A stretch of DNA of 64,000 bases from Ancylostoma caninum (GCA_037903475.1 JBAJFG010000215.1:1-64000), one strand, 5' to 3'. Positions 1 to 11,297 are shown, counted from the first letter of the stretch. The notes: generated from the letters alone by a model not told the origin. Numbers and translations: made by a program.

Positions 1-1252
1 ACCTATTAACAATACCAGACAGTTGAAAGAATTCCGGAATTCCGCATAGCCTGTTCGTACTGGAAAATGTTTGGAAAATGTTAGAAGTACGAGTTTATTC
101 AAGCAGTCATCGGCAGTCCCTGGAGGCAACTCAGAAAGGCGAATGCATACTTTTTTGAACCTTTACAGGATTCAAATAGTAACAGTAAGGACAACCACAA
201 ACATTCATCGGAAAGGGCCCTTGAAATCGGCACTGTTTTGCTTTTTTTTTCGCTGTAAAAATGTTGTTGCTATATTGTGTAGGTGCAGAAAATCGGATGT
301 GAAAGCAAAACCACGCTTCTTACCAATCTCCTTTTCCAGAGAGGTCACTGTCGATATTTATTATTCCAAATAACTATCAATCAACCTTTAACTAATCCAT
401 TTTTATCCTTGACAACATACAGAGGTATCAAAAAGGCTCCGTTCGCTTGTTCCGTATTTCTGTACGGTTTTGGGAGCATCATGTAAGTGAAGCCTTTCAT
501 GTTAATTTGCAATGTTTCATAAGATTTCATTAGACCTCCCAGAAATAGGAATGTTTCGTTCAAGCCAAGTTATGGTTGTCGCTTAAAGCATCTGTATCCA
601 ACGAGAAGCAACCGACGAATCTTTGCTTTGTAATCGAACTTTATTGGACAAAATTTCAATCCGCCTCTGAATCCTAAACAGAGAGTAAGTCTTCTTGCAT
701 TCGCACATAAAATTTTAGAACTCAACGTTTTTAGTGGAATGAAAGGGATCAGAAACGGAGCGACCTCTGATCAACGAGCAGAGACGAGACGAAGACAGAT
801 CACTGCGGCTGTAGCAAAAATTATTGAGCATCGCAGACAGACTTTCAGAGTAGAAAGTGTGCAAGGTCCTGAGCTACTCAAAACTTGGAAATTTTCTAAG
901 CTGCCATCTAATAATTTTAACCTTCGCAGTACATTGGGTCTATAAAACCTTTTCGGCGTTCAACAAGAAAATTCCAGTTGAATATTCAAAGAAGATTCTT
1001 GGGAGTTTTGTACTAAGCGGAAAAGATATTCTGTAGTATCTTGACTGCCGATAAGTGGCAAATTCACTATCAAGATTTGAAGTCCCAGGCGCGGAGTAAT
1101 GGGCCAGGACGGGCACATCTCTGAGACCAGTGCGATCGAGCACGGAACCGAGGGTGAAAAGGTCTTGCCCAAAGTCCTGTGGGATAGAGAAAAGATCGTG
1201 TCGCCTAACCACCTTCATGTAAACCCCAGTGAAGTATACAATTGCAATACTA
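1..1252. other. Unassigned DNA, no recognisable gene
   Basis: No domain-bearing reading frame, RNA gene or clear repeat was recognised here. Short open frames on both strands lack familiar motifs and look like chance. Confidence 0.4.
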
Positions 1253-1261
1253 CTTTGTTCC

Positions 1262-1472
1262 GGGTGTGGGTCATGATGAGGCAAAATGGGGCGGCGCCTT
1301 CCCGCCCTTTGGCGTCGACTAGCCCTCACTCACATTCAGATTTGCATGGGCAAGTATGATGAAATCGCGCGCGAATCAGTGCGAGTAGGTCCTGAAGGGC
1401 GGAGCGAGGGTTTCATTGAACCAGTCGCAGACACATCGTCTACCCATTTTTACCTCATCATGACTCACACCC
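1262..1472. mobile_element. MITE, Mutator-like type (copy 1)
   Basis: A 211-bp non-coding element bounded by terminal inverted repeats. The left end is GGGTGTGGGTCATGATGAGG and the right end is its near-complement, ending CATGACTCACACCC. It is flanked by a perfect 9-bp direct repeat CTTTGTTCC (1253-1261 and 1473-1481). A second copy with the same ends and a different 9-bp duplication lies at 52997-53197, so the boundaries are well supported. A 9-bp target duplication is typical of Mutator-like elements; hAT elements make 8 bp. No transposase is encoded, so mobilisation would be in trans. Confidence 0.85.
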
Positions 1473-2006
1473 CTTTGTTCCACCACTTTCGGAAACGAGC
1501 CAAGAAAAATGACTACAGAAATTCAACCATGGAATTCAGGCTCTTCAATGAAACATGTTACAAAATTGTATTGCTTCATGACAGTGCGAATGCATTCCGC
1601 TCAGCCATTTCCTAGATGGAGTCTAGGGACTAGCTACTAGAATCCGCGAGAAAATCTGAAACGACACTTCAGCGGAATAAAACAAATAACGGAAAAGAGT
1701 CTGTTTTCGGTGTTTATATTCGGGTAATAAAAATTCTTATAAAATTGTATAAGTCTAATGAAATGACAGGATGAAGAGTGTTTTGGTCTTCGAGGGATAC
1801 TTTTTTTAAATTTCACTGCGGTAGCAAGTGGTCCAGGCCGGAAACTTTTTGATACCCCTGTATGTTCTGTCATGGACAGACAACAACAGATGCTCGGTGC
1901 TTGCGCACCTTGCCTGTTGCTCATTTTTGCCTTGCCATCTTTACTCTTACTCTTACTAGTGGCAATTCAATACTTGTCAGATGCTCTAAAATGTTTTTGC
2001 ATACGG

Positions 2007-2242
2007 TGTTGTGGGACCTTGACTGTCATGTGATTGGGTGATCTAGAGTATATGATCTACTATTGACCTGTTGTGATTTACTCTGGAATGTTCTGGAATT
2101 TACCTCTTGGGGTATATAAACCTCACCATTGTCACTGTATGTATCATCGTATTCATACGGCTCACTCGTATTCACTCGCCTGTTCTATTGTTCTGGTTCT
2201 TCTAATAAACTATTCGACTACGACTTGTGGACAACCACAACA
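2007..2242 (+). repeat. Candidate solo LTR
   Basis: A 236-bp segment beginning TGTTGTGG and ending CCACAACA, the short inverted termini usual for LTRs. Inside it has a TATA-like GTATATAAACC near 2112 and an AATAAA signal near 2204, in the promoter to poly(A) order of an LTR. No matching second LTR or target duplication was found, and it could be a promoter-bearing segment of another kind. Further right, 2341-2400 is a low-complexity TTTTAAC-rich run. Confidence 0.4.
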
Positions 2243-2734
2243 ATAACAACTGCTCTCCTTATAGTGGTTGAGTATTTTTCACCCTGGCAAGGTATTTTGT
2301 TACATCTATACCGTGCTACTTGTACCGTACTATAACTTAAGGGGCATGGCCTTTTAAGTTTAACTTTTAACTTTAACTTTTAACGTCACCCACTTTTAAC
2401 TCTGGCGGAAGACAAATGCTGATTTCTCATTCACCACGTACGAATACCAATCAAGATGGAGTAAGAAGCCCTTCACGGTTAGTAGCGTTTGGCAAATGTA
2501 GAGCGTATAAGATCCTCTGATGATTTTCGCTCCGCACAATATCTACTACCTCCCAGAATTCGGTGTCCAAGTGGATCTAGACATGACAGAAAATTCTGCG
2601 AAAACTTCGTTTTTTGCCAACAACGAAAAACTGGACATGTATTAAACAAAGCAGATTCATTAATTGATGCGGTAAAATCTAATGGTCTTGTTATTGCTTT
2701 CCCCACTATTGGCCGCCGGCATTCCGTGCTCCAC

Positions 2735-3515
2735 AGGTTTAGCCGTATCGGGTCGTTGCCAACGCTATTGAGCTCCGGCCCATCCCTTCATCCTCAGAGG
2801 GACTATATCCCTGGATTTTCCACGATACTGGGTGCCAACGCACCCGCCCTTCATCAAAGGCCCCGCATTCGTGGGCTTCCACAAAATTGAACGCCGACTC
2901 ACCTTTTTTCATCTATTGGTGGGCCGTTCTCCCCACTACTGAGTCACACAAGACTCCTTCTCCATCGATGGATCATTATCATGGCGTTTTCTGCAATGCT
3001 AGGCGCCATCGATGGATCCGTATCTCAGAGTTTTTTGCAGTACTGAGGGACGGCACACCCTACTCCATCGGCGCACACTTACTGTGCTGGAGCTTAAGGG
3101 TGGGGGGACGGCTGAGTATCACCGCTATACGGCGGAGCTTATCCGCGGCTACTTATGTCACCTAGATGACAGCGTGTCCATAGGACAGGACACTTCAAAT
3201 CGTGTTACAAAGACGTAGAAGAGAGGTGTTGGTCCGTCCATTGTGCAGCATGAAAACCTCTAAACACCGCTTTACCCGATGACGACGATACGGCCAGTGG
3301 AGACGCTGGTCCCACTACGAAGACGAGTCCCACCGACCTCCACTACATCTACGCACTTATGATGAAACATCGGCCGAATGTCGCGTCAGCCTCGCATCTT
3401 CACGAGGCTTTGTCTGTAATTGAGCCTCATGATGAGCACATTCGATCACGTGCTGGACCCTCCACGCCTGCGCTCTAGAAAGCTGTGTGGCTTCCATATA
3501 AGAGGATTACCTTCT
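2735..3515 (+). repeat. Repeat R, decayed copy C (minisatellite plus tail)
   Basis: The first part (about 2735-3090) holds degenerate units of the form CCATCGATGGATCCGTATC followed by a GCGTTTT...CCCCACTA core. The second part (about 3268-3515) matches the tail of the better copies at 49500-50124 and 10296-11006, including GAAACATCGGCCGAATGTC and GCGCTCTAGAAA. It is the most diverged of the three copies and codes for nothing recognisable. Confidence 0.6.
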
Positions 3516-3684
3516 ATGCTTTGTGAATTTTCTAATATTCATCTCTGCTTCATTGTAGAACACGGAAGCGAAAAAGGTGAGAAATCGCGGACTCTCGAAT
3601 CACAGTCCTAAATAAAACCTTACATTGCCAAGCTCGTGAGATGTTCATGCCTTGTTCCGAACTGTTACGAGCCTGGCTCGTACA

Positions 3685-3892
3685 TGTTGTGACGAACTTG
3701 GGGGGATTACTACCAGTCCTGATGCAAGCAAGGAGTGTTGCAACTTTTTGCGCCCTTTCTAAACAAACGTCTCGCGTGTCATGCCTGCGACTGTCAACCG
3801 CGACTGGTGATATTTAATGGCAGCACTCACGGAAATTCTCACTCGTGAACGGAGTCGCTCACCGTGTAGCTGACCGCTGGACAATCACAACA
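3685..3892 (+). repeat. Candidate LTR-like segment
   Basis: A 208-bp segment that starts TGTTGTGA and ends TCACAACA. It resembles the 2007-2242 segment only at its ends, and both are followed by ATAA. No target duplication or partner LTR was seen. The call rests on termini alone. Confidence 0.25.
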
Positions 3893-4441
3893 ATAAGTTG
3901 AACAAAGCAAATATCCGCCTGCCTGCGAAAATACAGCCGTGAACATATCTGCCGACATGGACAAAAACGGCTTCATCGCGCCAGCTAACGCCATCGGCCG
4001 GGTGTGTGCGTGTGATTAGCGCGTGTGGTGTGTGGAATTCGTACCGTTTGCAGGATTTCGTGGCGAGACCTATAACGGAACATGCGTCTGCGCTTGACAC
4101 GCATAGAAAAAACGCCATAATGTTCTGTTTTCCGTGTGTTTCACGCTGTTTTATCATTGTCGATCAGTTCACCGCATCCACAAAACTCCGATATACCTCG
4201 AAATCTCCGACATAGAAATTTTCGTGGGTGCTGCCTTTAACGGAGGCCGCCTCCGTTAGGTAGTGAAGGATGAGTTTTGTACTGAAGTGTGAACTTATTG
4301 TCGGAGTCGAGGAAGAGCAATGTCTATGGAACACAAATTGCGAGGACCGTCGTGAGACACATAAACGTCAAAGGATCACTCATGCCACAGTAAGTTGGTC
4401 ATGAAGAGATGATGAATAGGGGATAAGATACTATTCATTGA

Positions 4442-5247
4442 GTGCTGACGTTGACAAACTATTGGAGAAATTTGCGAGATCTTCGGAAAAAAAGGATCAA
4501 TATGCCAACGAGGTCTGCGGCCCAAACGTCGTGGCTATTTCCGGACGGCGTTGGCGTTTCTGTTAGAAGGGAATGCACGAGGGTAATTATATACACCTCT
4601 AACAAAGAATATGAGGGATTAATTCATCACTTGTTCAATGTACGGTTCTCGCAGCTTTCTAGTCGGGTAGAATCGCCCGACTATCACGGGCGAAATTACG
4701 AGTTTCTAAGGGGTTTCTATGCTGTAGAAACTTATAATGAAGATGAGTCATTTCAGGTTGGGATAATTTTGGTCAGGATACGATATTGCGTTTCTAGTTT
4801 CAGTGAGTCGGGGATCCTCCTCCCGTTTTTCGTCTTCGAGATCATCTCCGCTCCCCTCACTTTCCTTCTCAAGAAAACTGTGGAAGTAGATCCACGATCA
4901 GCAAAGAAGGCTAAAGGTGTTATGGAGCGTGTTGGGTTTTAAATTCACGATATCTACAGGAAATCACTTTACGAAGTCGCTTTTTGAAGGTCTGGACTGT
5001 ATGGAGCAGACCACACATCTGTTGAGTGACGCCTTAAATGATGGAAAGAAAGAAAGGATGGTTGATAAGTGTCAGTCATTCGGTGAGTGTTTCGTTATTC
5101 AAACAGCGTGAATGGCAACAATCCTACGCTGTTCTGAGTGATACACTTCCCGGATTTTTACGTGAAAGGCCACCGAGAAAAGCCGAAGCAGCATGTGCAA
5201 GGATTGCAGCGATTATATTTAAAGAAGATTTGGATAATGAATATTAA
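4442..5247 (+). pseudogene. Possible decayed protein-coding exons, family unknown
   Basis: An open frame runs from 4442 to 4942; its first codon is GTG and the first ATG is at 4501. Two overlapping frames follow, ending at 5111 and 5247. The last ends in a composition-balanced, charged segment (LRERPPRKAEAACARIAAII, then KEDLDNEY and stop). The run of adjacent open frames over 800 bp is longer than its surroundings and suggests either exons with short introns or a frameshifted gene relic. No known domain was recognised, and chance openness is not excluded. Confidence 0.25.
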
Positions 5248-5464
5248 TTGTGGTTTCGTTTGTTTGGTGTTTTTAGTTATGGCTCTATTTTAGCCATCTT
5301 GATGTCATTGTTGCTTTTGAACGGGTTTATCGTGACTTATAATAACGGGCTTAGTCTGTGTATGTGTGTCTGTGTGTCACGAAATTCGTTCATCCTGTTT
5401 TGAAGGGATTGTAGGGCGGTTATCTTATTCCAATCATATCTCGATTTTGTTGGCAGACTCATTG

Positions 5465-5620
5465 AGGGTCCACTGTTCGATAAGGGTGCGCCGGCGCCCA
5501 AAAGTGTGGAGATAGATTTTAACGTGTGATAAGGGTGCGCCGGCATTGAAGAGTGGGGAAACTCCTGAAGATGGGTCCGTCGTGATAAGGGTGCACCGGC
5601 AATGCTATGGGATAGACCTC
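5465..5620 (-). repeat. Minisatellite, short array (R-type unit)
   Basis: Three imperfect units share GATAAGGGTGCGCCGGC followed by a GTGGGGAAACTC-like core. On the minus strand the same units occur at 46030-46240, and the core resembles the repeat R minisatellites at 15003-15550 and 49170-49440. Confidence 0.6.
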
Positions 5621-5700
5621 GATTGTTTTGCTAGAGCCTAAGAACACGTGATAGCAGCATATTCCGGAGTTCAGCAGTTCCTGGAGTAACATCCATGTGA

Positions 5701-5820
5701 TTCTGTCCCCATCATACATTCTGCCCTCATCTCATACATTCTCATGCCTTCTGTCCGGGCAGAAAGCATGAGAATGTATGAGATGAGCGCAACGCTGAAG
5801 AGGACATGATGGGGACAGAC
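5701..5820. other. Long perfect hairpin with nested stems
   Basis: Two 22-nt arms (5726-5747 and 5766-5787) are perfect reverse complements around an 18-nt loop that itself forms TTCTG/CAGAA. An outer stem, CTGTCCCCATCAT (about 5703-5715), pairs with ATGATGGGGACAG (about 5807-5819). The fold resembles a pre-miRNA or a small fold-back MITE. Sequence alone does not decide between them. Confidence 0.6.
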
Positions 5821-6224
5821 ACCGCATTCTCCTCTTTTATATGTTCAGAGTACTCTTATTATCTGATCAACGAGAGCAGATATAGGACTAAACCATTTTG
5901 TTTGATCATACCATGTTGAATCGTTTATATACATTTAACCATTCCTATCAAGCGAAAAAAGATTTCCACTGGAGAATGAGGTTAATCTTCCTTGAATGGT
6001 GGAGCGGCAAACTAGGAAAAGCTAAGAAAAGAAAACGAAAGGAATTATCCCCCTATATAATAAAGCGCTAGCCCCCCTGTGTACTTTGAACGTGTGGCTA
6101 TGTGTCAGGGCTGCTATTGGTCGAACTCGCCGCCGCGACCACGCCCAACACGTGACTGAAATAAGCAAGAGCAACAGTGGAGGCAGCCATGGATTTATGC
6201 ATGGTCCCAGCGCGATTGCGCAAT

Positions 6225-7045
6225 GGACTGCCTGCGGCACAGGGGAATAGCCGAGATTTCTGCATATCGGTGTCCCTAGAAAATCGGCAAAAAGTTTTTA
6301 GGTTGTTCTTTCGAGGAAAATAGTTGGACACCGGCTTGAAGAAGGTCGCAACTATTTTCCGGATTTTTTCTCCTCAAATTTTCTCGCTGCCAAGCGGGGA
6401 AAATTCCCTAGCATTTGAATTCTGGACCATTCTGCATGTGGGTTCCTCTGGAAAATCAGTTAAACATTTTTAGGCCGTTCTTTTGAGGAAAACAGTCGGA
6501 AACCGCCTTGAGGAAGGTCGCATCTATTTTCCGGATTTTTTCTCCTCAAATTTTCTCGCTGCCAAGCGGGGAAAATTCCCTAGCATTTGAATTCTGGACC
6601 ATTCTGCATGTGGGTGCCTCTGGAAAATCAGTTAAACATTTTTAGGCCGTTCTTTTGAGGAAAACAGTCGGAAACCGACTTGAAGAAGGTCGCAACTATT
6701 TCGCGGATTTTTTTTCCTTCTCACAACCTCTCGCTGCCGGAAATAGTTGCGATCTTCTTCAAGCCGGTTTCCAACTATTTTCCTCGAAAGAACGGCCTGA
6801 AAACGTTTTACTGATTTTCCAGAGGCACCCACATGCAGAATGGTCCAGAATTCAAATGCTAGGGAATTTTCCCCGCTTGGCAGCGAGAAAATTTGAAGAG
6901 AAAAAATCCGAAAAATAGTTGCGACCTTCTTCAAGCCGATGTCCAACTATTTTCCTCGAAAGAACAACCTAAAAACTTTTTGCCGATTTTCTAGGGACAC
7001 CGATATGCGGAAGTCTCGGCTATTCCCCTGTGCCGCAGGCAGTCC
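6225..7045. mobile_element. Fold-back element with 172-bp internal repeats
   Basis: The ends are inverted copies: GGACTGCCTGCGGCACAGGG at the left and its complement at the right. The left arm contains a 172-bp unit tandemly repeated (AAAATC-starting units at 6280, 6452 and 6624); the right arm carries one complementary version. The arms meet near 6730. No coding capacity was recognised, since the open frames here are mirror images of each other. This is a non-autonomous long-inverted-repeat element of unassigned superfamily; no target duplication was resolved. Confidence 0.75.
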
Positions 7046-7049
7046 GCTA

Positions 7050-8640
7050 AAATGGTCGCAACTGCGGAGTTCTTCCCATATCTCCGCTGTATCAAGTGGA
7101 AAAACTCCCCAGTTGATCAATGCTATAATATTTATTTGTGTCGGTCATTCGGAAGAATCAGTAATATAAATTCTGCGCCGACTCAAGGAAATAAGTGAAA
7201 AAGCTGGCTTGAAGGTTTTCGGCCCAAAAGTAACGTGGCATCGTTAGCTCAATTATTTCTCCACCAGAAACCCATGCTTCCTCGCACTCCCTTCTGTGCC
7301 GAATAGAGGAAGTTTAATTGTAATTATGGGTTAAGACCGGGTTTTTGACGAGGCTTTCGCTTAAGGTAGTACGCCTTTGAACTCACTTTTAAAAAATGCG
7401 AGCCGACATATATCCCCCTATTGTGACAATATTTTCTGCTGAATCTTCTAACTGCTAAGTAGTGCCTTACCGCCGACATGATTGATTAAGCGCAGTGAGT
7501 GCTCCTTCCGAGTGTAGTTTCTATTCCCGGCGAAAACGTTATATGAGAAACCTGGACCAAAACGCCACAGAGCAATGGCTGAAATTCATGAACAGCCTTA
7601 ACTATGGGCCAAGTTTAATTCTGCGTGATCGCCCAGCTATCGTCAAGGTGAAGAAATATCTTATTCTACCCATAACAGCATTTAAGAACAATTTTTTCAG
7701 CTGATTTGCTCGGAAACTGCAGACTTAACCAGTGCATTTGACAGTGCCGAAAATTCGTACTAAAACGCGCTTAAATTTACTGGCTATAATGTAAATTTCC
7801 GAGGAGGCACTGTAACTAAAAAAATAGTTGACGTCCACACTACTGGATAGGATTGAGCACGCGGAAAAAATACATTCCAAGTGGAGGGAAATAAGCTAGG
7901 AAACAGTGTATAGTAGCAAACGATGCACAGCAACTTAAGCAGCCCCCTCCCCTCTTCACCCTCCCGTACAACAACCGCACTTACCGTCCTTCAAGACTAC
8001 AACATATTTGAGGTGCCACGTTCACTGTTGTTCCTTTGAACCGCAATTCAATCCCGCGTTGATTTTGTAAATTAATGCTCGACTGTGCACGCAGACACGT
8101 AATACCATGGTATTAAAAGGGTTTAAAGGCAGGGGTCCACCTCATTTTCGTAGTTCAGCTAACAGCAGATTCTGCATCTACTCAGCGCGATGGTTCCAAT
8201 GGTATACATAAATTGTCTCAGAATGGTCTATAAACCCGTCTTCCAGGACGGGGTCTGTAACAGTTTGCCAACCCGAATTGACATGTGAAGCCGTTGATCT
8301 TATCGATTGGACACGCCAAGACTCGTTGACCAACGCGGCAGCCGTGCCAGGCAGCCAGCACAGCTTGGAGCGATCCGCCTCCGGGCTCCAAATTTTCATC
8401 CAATTCGAGCCTTTCAAAAATGGGGATTTCGTCGCTTCTGTGCCTGTTGATGTACATCCCAGGGATCAACATGATGAGAAGGACTAGGATATGTTGGTAA
8501 ATCCAACAGGCGAACGAGATGGCCCTCTGCCTTTAATGCACATCAAGTTCGGAAAGGAAGCTTGAAGAAGCTCAGTTACACCATATTCACTATACACATT
8601 GACCGACATGACAACAGTCTTTCTGTAATACTGTAATCGT
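7050..8640. other. Unassigned DNA
   Basis: No gene, RNA or repeat was recognised. A short polypyrimidine tract lies near 7940-7970. Confidence 0.35.
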
Positions 8641-8686
8641 GACAAGGGTTAACCTCCCAAGCGGTCAAGGCGAATGCAACTTCGCA

Positions 8687-8749
8687 GAAAATCACTGTCA
8701 TCCGCGAAGCGCGGCGAAGCTGCGCTTCGTGAGGATGACAGTGATTTTC
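8687..8749. repeat. Leader double hairpin of satellite 1
   Basis: A 17-bp perfect inverted repeat (GAAAATCACTGTCATCC at 8687-8703, complement at 8733-8749) encloses an inner CGAAGCGC/GCGCTTCG stem. The same structure, inverted, borders the second satellite at 35241-35303. Immediately downstream is GTTTAC, which leads into the first 90-bp unit. Confidence 0.85.
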
Positions 8750-8760
8750 TTCGGGGTTTA

Positions 8761-10176
8761 CTTGGCCCAAAAGTGACGTGGCACACGGGTCCGAGACAAA
8801 GCGCCGCGAAGTGGCGCTTTGGCTCGGGATTAAATTCTTTGCAGGGTTCACTTGGCCCAAAAGTAACGTGGCACACGGGTCCGAGACAAAGCGCCGCGAA
8901 GCGGCGCTTTGGCTCGGGATTAAATTCTTTGCAGGGTTCACTTGGCCCAAAAGTAACGTGGCACACGGGTCCGAGACAAAGCGCCGCGAAGCGGCGCTTT
9001 GGCTCGGGATTAAATTCTTTGCAGGGTTCACTTGGCCCAAAAGTAACGTGGCACACGGGTCCGAGACAAAGCGCCGCGAAGCGGCGCTTTGGCTCGGGAT
9101 TAAATTCTTTGCAGGGTTCACTTGGCCCAAAAGTAACGTGGCACACGGGTCCGAGACAAAGCGCCGCGAAGCGGCGCTTTGGCTCGGGATTAAATTCTTT
9201 GCAGGGTTCACTTGGCCCAAAAGTAACGTGGCACACGGGTCCGAGACAAAGCGCCGCGAAGCGGCGCTTTGGCTCGGGATTAAATTCTTTGCAGGGTTCA
9301 CTTGGCCCAAAAGTAACGTGGCACACGGGTCCGAGACAAAGCGCCGCGAAGCGGCGCTTTGGCTCGGGATTAAATTCTTTGCAGGGTTTACTTGGCCCAA
9401 AAGTAACGTGGCACACGGGTCCGAGACAAAGCGCCGCGAAGCGGCGCTTTGGCTCGGGATTAAATTCTTTGCAGGGTTCACTTGGCCCAAAAGTAACGTG
9501 GCACACGGGTCCGAGACAAAGCGCCGCGAAGCGGCGCTTTGGCTCGGGATTAAATTCTTTGCAGGGTTCACTTGGCCCAAAAGTAACGTGGCACACGGGT
9601 CCGAGACAAAGCGCCGCGAAGCGGCGCTTTGGCTCGGGATTAAATTCTTTGCAGGGTTCACTTGGCCCAAAAGTAACGTGGCACACGGGTCCGAGACAAA
9701 GCGCCGCGAAGCGGCGCTTTGGCTCGGGATTAAATTCTTTGCAGGGTTCACTTGGCCCAAAAGTAACGTGGCACACGGGTCCGAGACAAAGCGCCGCGAA
9801 GCGGCGCTTTGGCTCGGGATTAAATTCTTTGCAGGGTTCACTTGGCCCAAAAGTAACGTGGCACACGGGTCCGAGACAAAGCGCCGCGAAGCGGCGCTTT
9901 GGCTCGGGATTAAATTCTTTGCAGGGTTCACTTGGCCCAAAAGTAACGTGGCACACGGGTCCGAGACAAAGCGCCGCGAAGCGGCGCTTTGGCTCGGGAT
10001 TAAATTCTTTGCAGGGTTCACTTGGCCCAAAAGTAACGTGGCACACGGGTCCGAGATAAAGCGCCGCGAAGCGGCGCTTTGGCTCGGGATTAAATTCTTT
10101 GCAGGGTTCACTTGGCCCAAAAGTAACGTGGCACACGGGTCCGAGACAAAGCGCCGCGAAGCGGCGCTTTGGCTCG
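8761..10176 (+). repeat. 90-bp hairpin satellite, 15.7 copies (array 1)
   Basis: Units begin CTTGGCCCAAAAGT at 8761 and recur every 90 bp to 10111; the sixteenth unit is cut off after about 66 bp. Each unit contains a perfect hairpin, AAAGCGCCGC-GAA-GCGGCGCTTT. Copies are almost identical: the first unit has two substitutions, and single changes occur near 9390 and 10057. Because 90 is a multiple of three and the unit lacks stops in several frames, open frames of 460-560 codons appear on both strands. These are artefacts of the repeat, not genes. Confidence 0.95.
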
Positions 10177-10199
10177 ATTAGAAAATATGGCATGGTTAC

Positions 10200-10290
10200 T
10201 ATTTCTTTAAAACGAATACAGAAACGGGAGCAAAGCGAGCACCAGGAGAAGTCTGGAAGTCCGGCGTTAGCCGGACAGACAGACTGGCAC
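10200..10290. repeat. Short palindrome-rich repeat
   Basis: Contains GAGCAAAGCGAGCACC and the palindrome TCCGGCGTTAGCCGGA. An inverted, diverged copy lies at about 45788-45845. It sits between array 1 and repeat R copy A. Confidence 0.5.
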
Positions 10291-10295
10291 ATCCT

Positions 10296-11006
10296 CTTAT
10301 ATAAATCATGGTAGTGCAACAAAATTTTCTAGAGCGCAGACGTAGGGGGACAGCACGTGATCGCATGCGCTTGCCGTGAGACTCAGTAATAGACTGTGCC
10401 TGGCGAGGATGCGAAGCTGATGGGACATTCGGCCGATGTTTCGTCATAGGTGCATAGACGTAGCGGAAATCGGGTGCATTCGGGATTTCGCGGCGAGACC
10501 ACCAGCTAGCGGTCTCGAGCCCTCCAGGCGAGACAGTGTTTACAACGATTTGACGATGCGTAGCAGCAGTGTACGGAGCAGAGTCGCCCCTCTGCCGGAG
10601 CTTTGTTGTTGACTTCACTCAACCTTGGAACAGTGGAGGATACCCACTTCGAGAAGAAATGTGCATACCGTGGAGGATGTATCGAAGGATTCACTCGGTG
10701 TCCTCACTTGGGATATGTTCCTTACGCACCTTCTTTGAGGTCCCTTGGAGATTATGCAGCTTGAGGATCCGTCCGTTTTAAAGAAGTACAATCAAATACA
10801 CGGGATGAAGAACGCATCATCATAAGCTGTTGTGACACTTTCTCAAACCAGTTGTGCAACTTGTGCAGTTGATCAAACTTCCAAAATATTTCCTAACTTT
10901 GTTCCATCACTTTCGAGATTTGCAAGGAGTGCGGCTGCAGTGATGACGGACAGATGAGCCGGGGCCACGTAGTCCAGAAAAACATCATACACAACAAAAA
11001 TGATAG
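10296..11006 (-). repeat. Repeat R copy A, tail half (split by insertion)
   Basis: Read on the minus strand, this matches 49435-50124: the CGGCTCATCTG segment, the CTCGAAAGTGATGGAAC segment, the GAAACATCGGCCGAATG segment and the end near GATTTATATA. Its other half is 15003-15940. The 4-kb gap between them is the nested insertion, and copy B at 48773-50124 shows the uninterrupted arrangement. No coding capacity was recognised. Confidence 0.85.
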
Positions 11007-11014
11007 GTGTCCAC

Positions 11015-11297
11015 CAGTGGCGGACGCAGAAAGTGGGCGGGAGGGGGGGCGTGGGAAGAAAAGTGGGGTCTCCGCCGTTTTGGGGACCCAGACGGGAAAT
11101 AAAATTAATAATAATATTAATTATAATAATAAACAATAAATAAAAAATATATTAAAAATAATAATAAAAATAAACAATTAAAAATAAACTAACACAAGAT
11201 TTTTATTTGTATTGTAAAGTAATTTCGAAAATTTGGCGACCCATTCTCGGGGGGGGGCGCGCGCCCCCCCCCCCCCCCCCCCCTGCGTCCGCCACTG
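11015..11297. mobile_element. hAT-type MITE 1
   Basis: A 283-bp element with terminal inverted repeats CAGTGGCGGACGC and GCGTCCGCCACTG, flanked by the 8-bp direct repeat GTGTCCAC (11007-11014 and 11298-11305). The 8-bp duplication and CAGTGGCGG-type ends are hallmarks of hAT MITEs. The interior is AT-rich near the left and has a long G/C homopolymer tract near the right. It is non-coding. Confidence 0.9.

Noticed and set aside
1286..1615. Protein-coding frames across 1286-1615
   Set aside because: They overlap the MITE at 1262-1472 and its flank. The same frames appear in the other MITE copy only where sequence is shared.
2007..3892. A complete LTR retrotransposon between the LTR-like segments at 2007 and 3685
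   Set aside because: The two segments do not resemble each other beyond their termini, and no gag or pol sequence lies between them.
4200..4235. Similarity between 4205-4235 and 46836-46866 (GAAATTT.CGTGGGTGC.GCCTTTAA)
   Set aside because: Only about 28 bp at imperfect identity with no extension. Too short to call a repeat.
6632..7169. Pairs of similar proteins on opposite strands at 6098-7169
   Set aside because: They are mirror translations of the fold-back arms, not genes.
8761..10176. CRISPR array
   Set aside because: The whole 90-bp unit repeats without variable spacers, and the genome is eukaryotic.
8576..10322. Four overlapping long open frames (460-557 codons) over the 90-bp array
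   Set aside because: They exist on both strands and in several frames because the unit length is 30 codons. There is no domain and no codon signal independent of the repeat.
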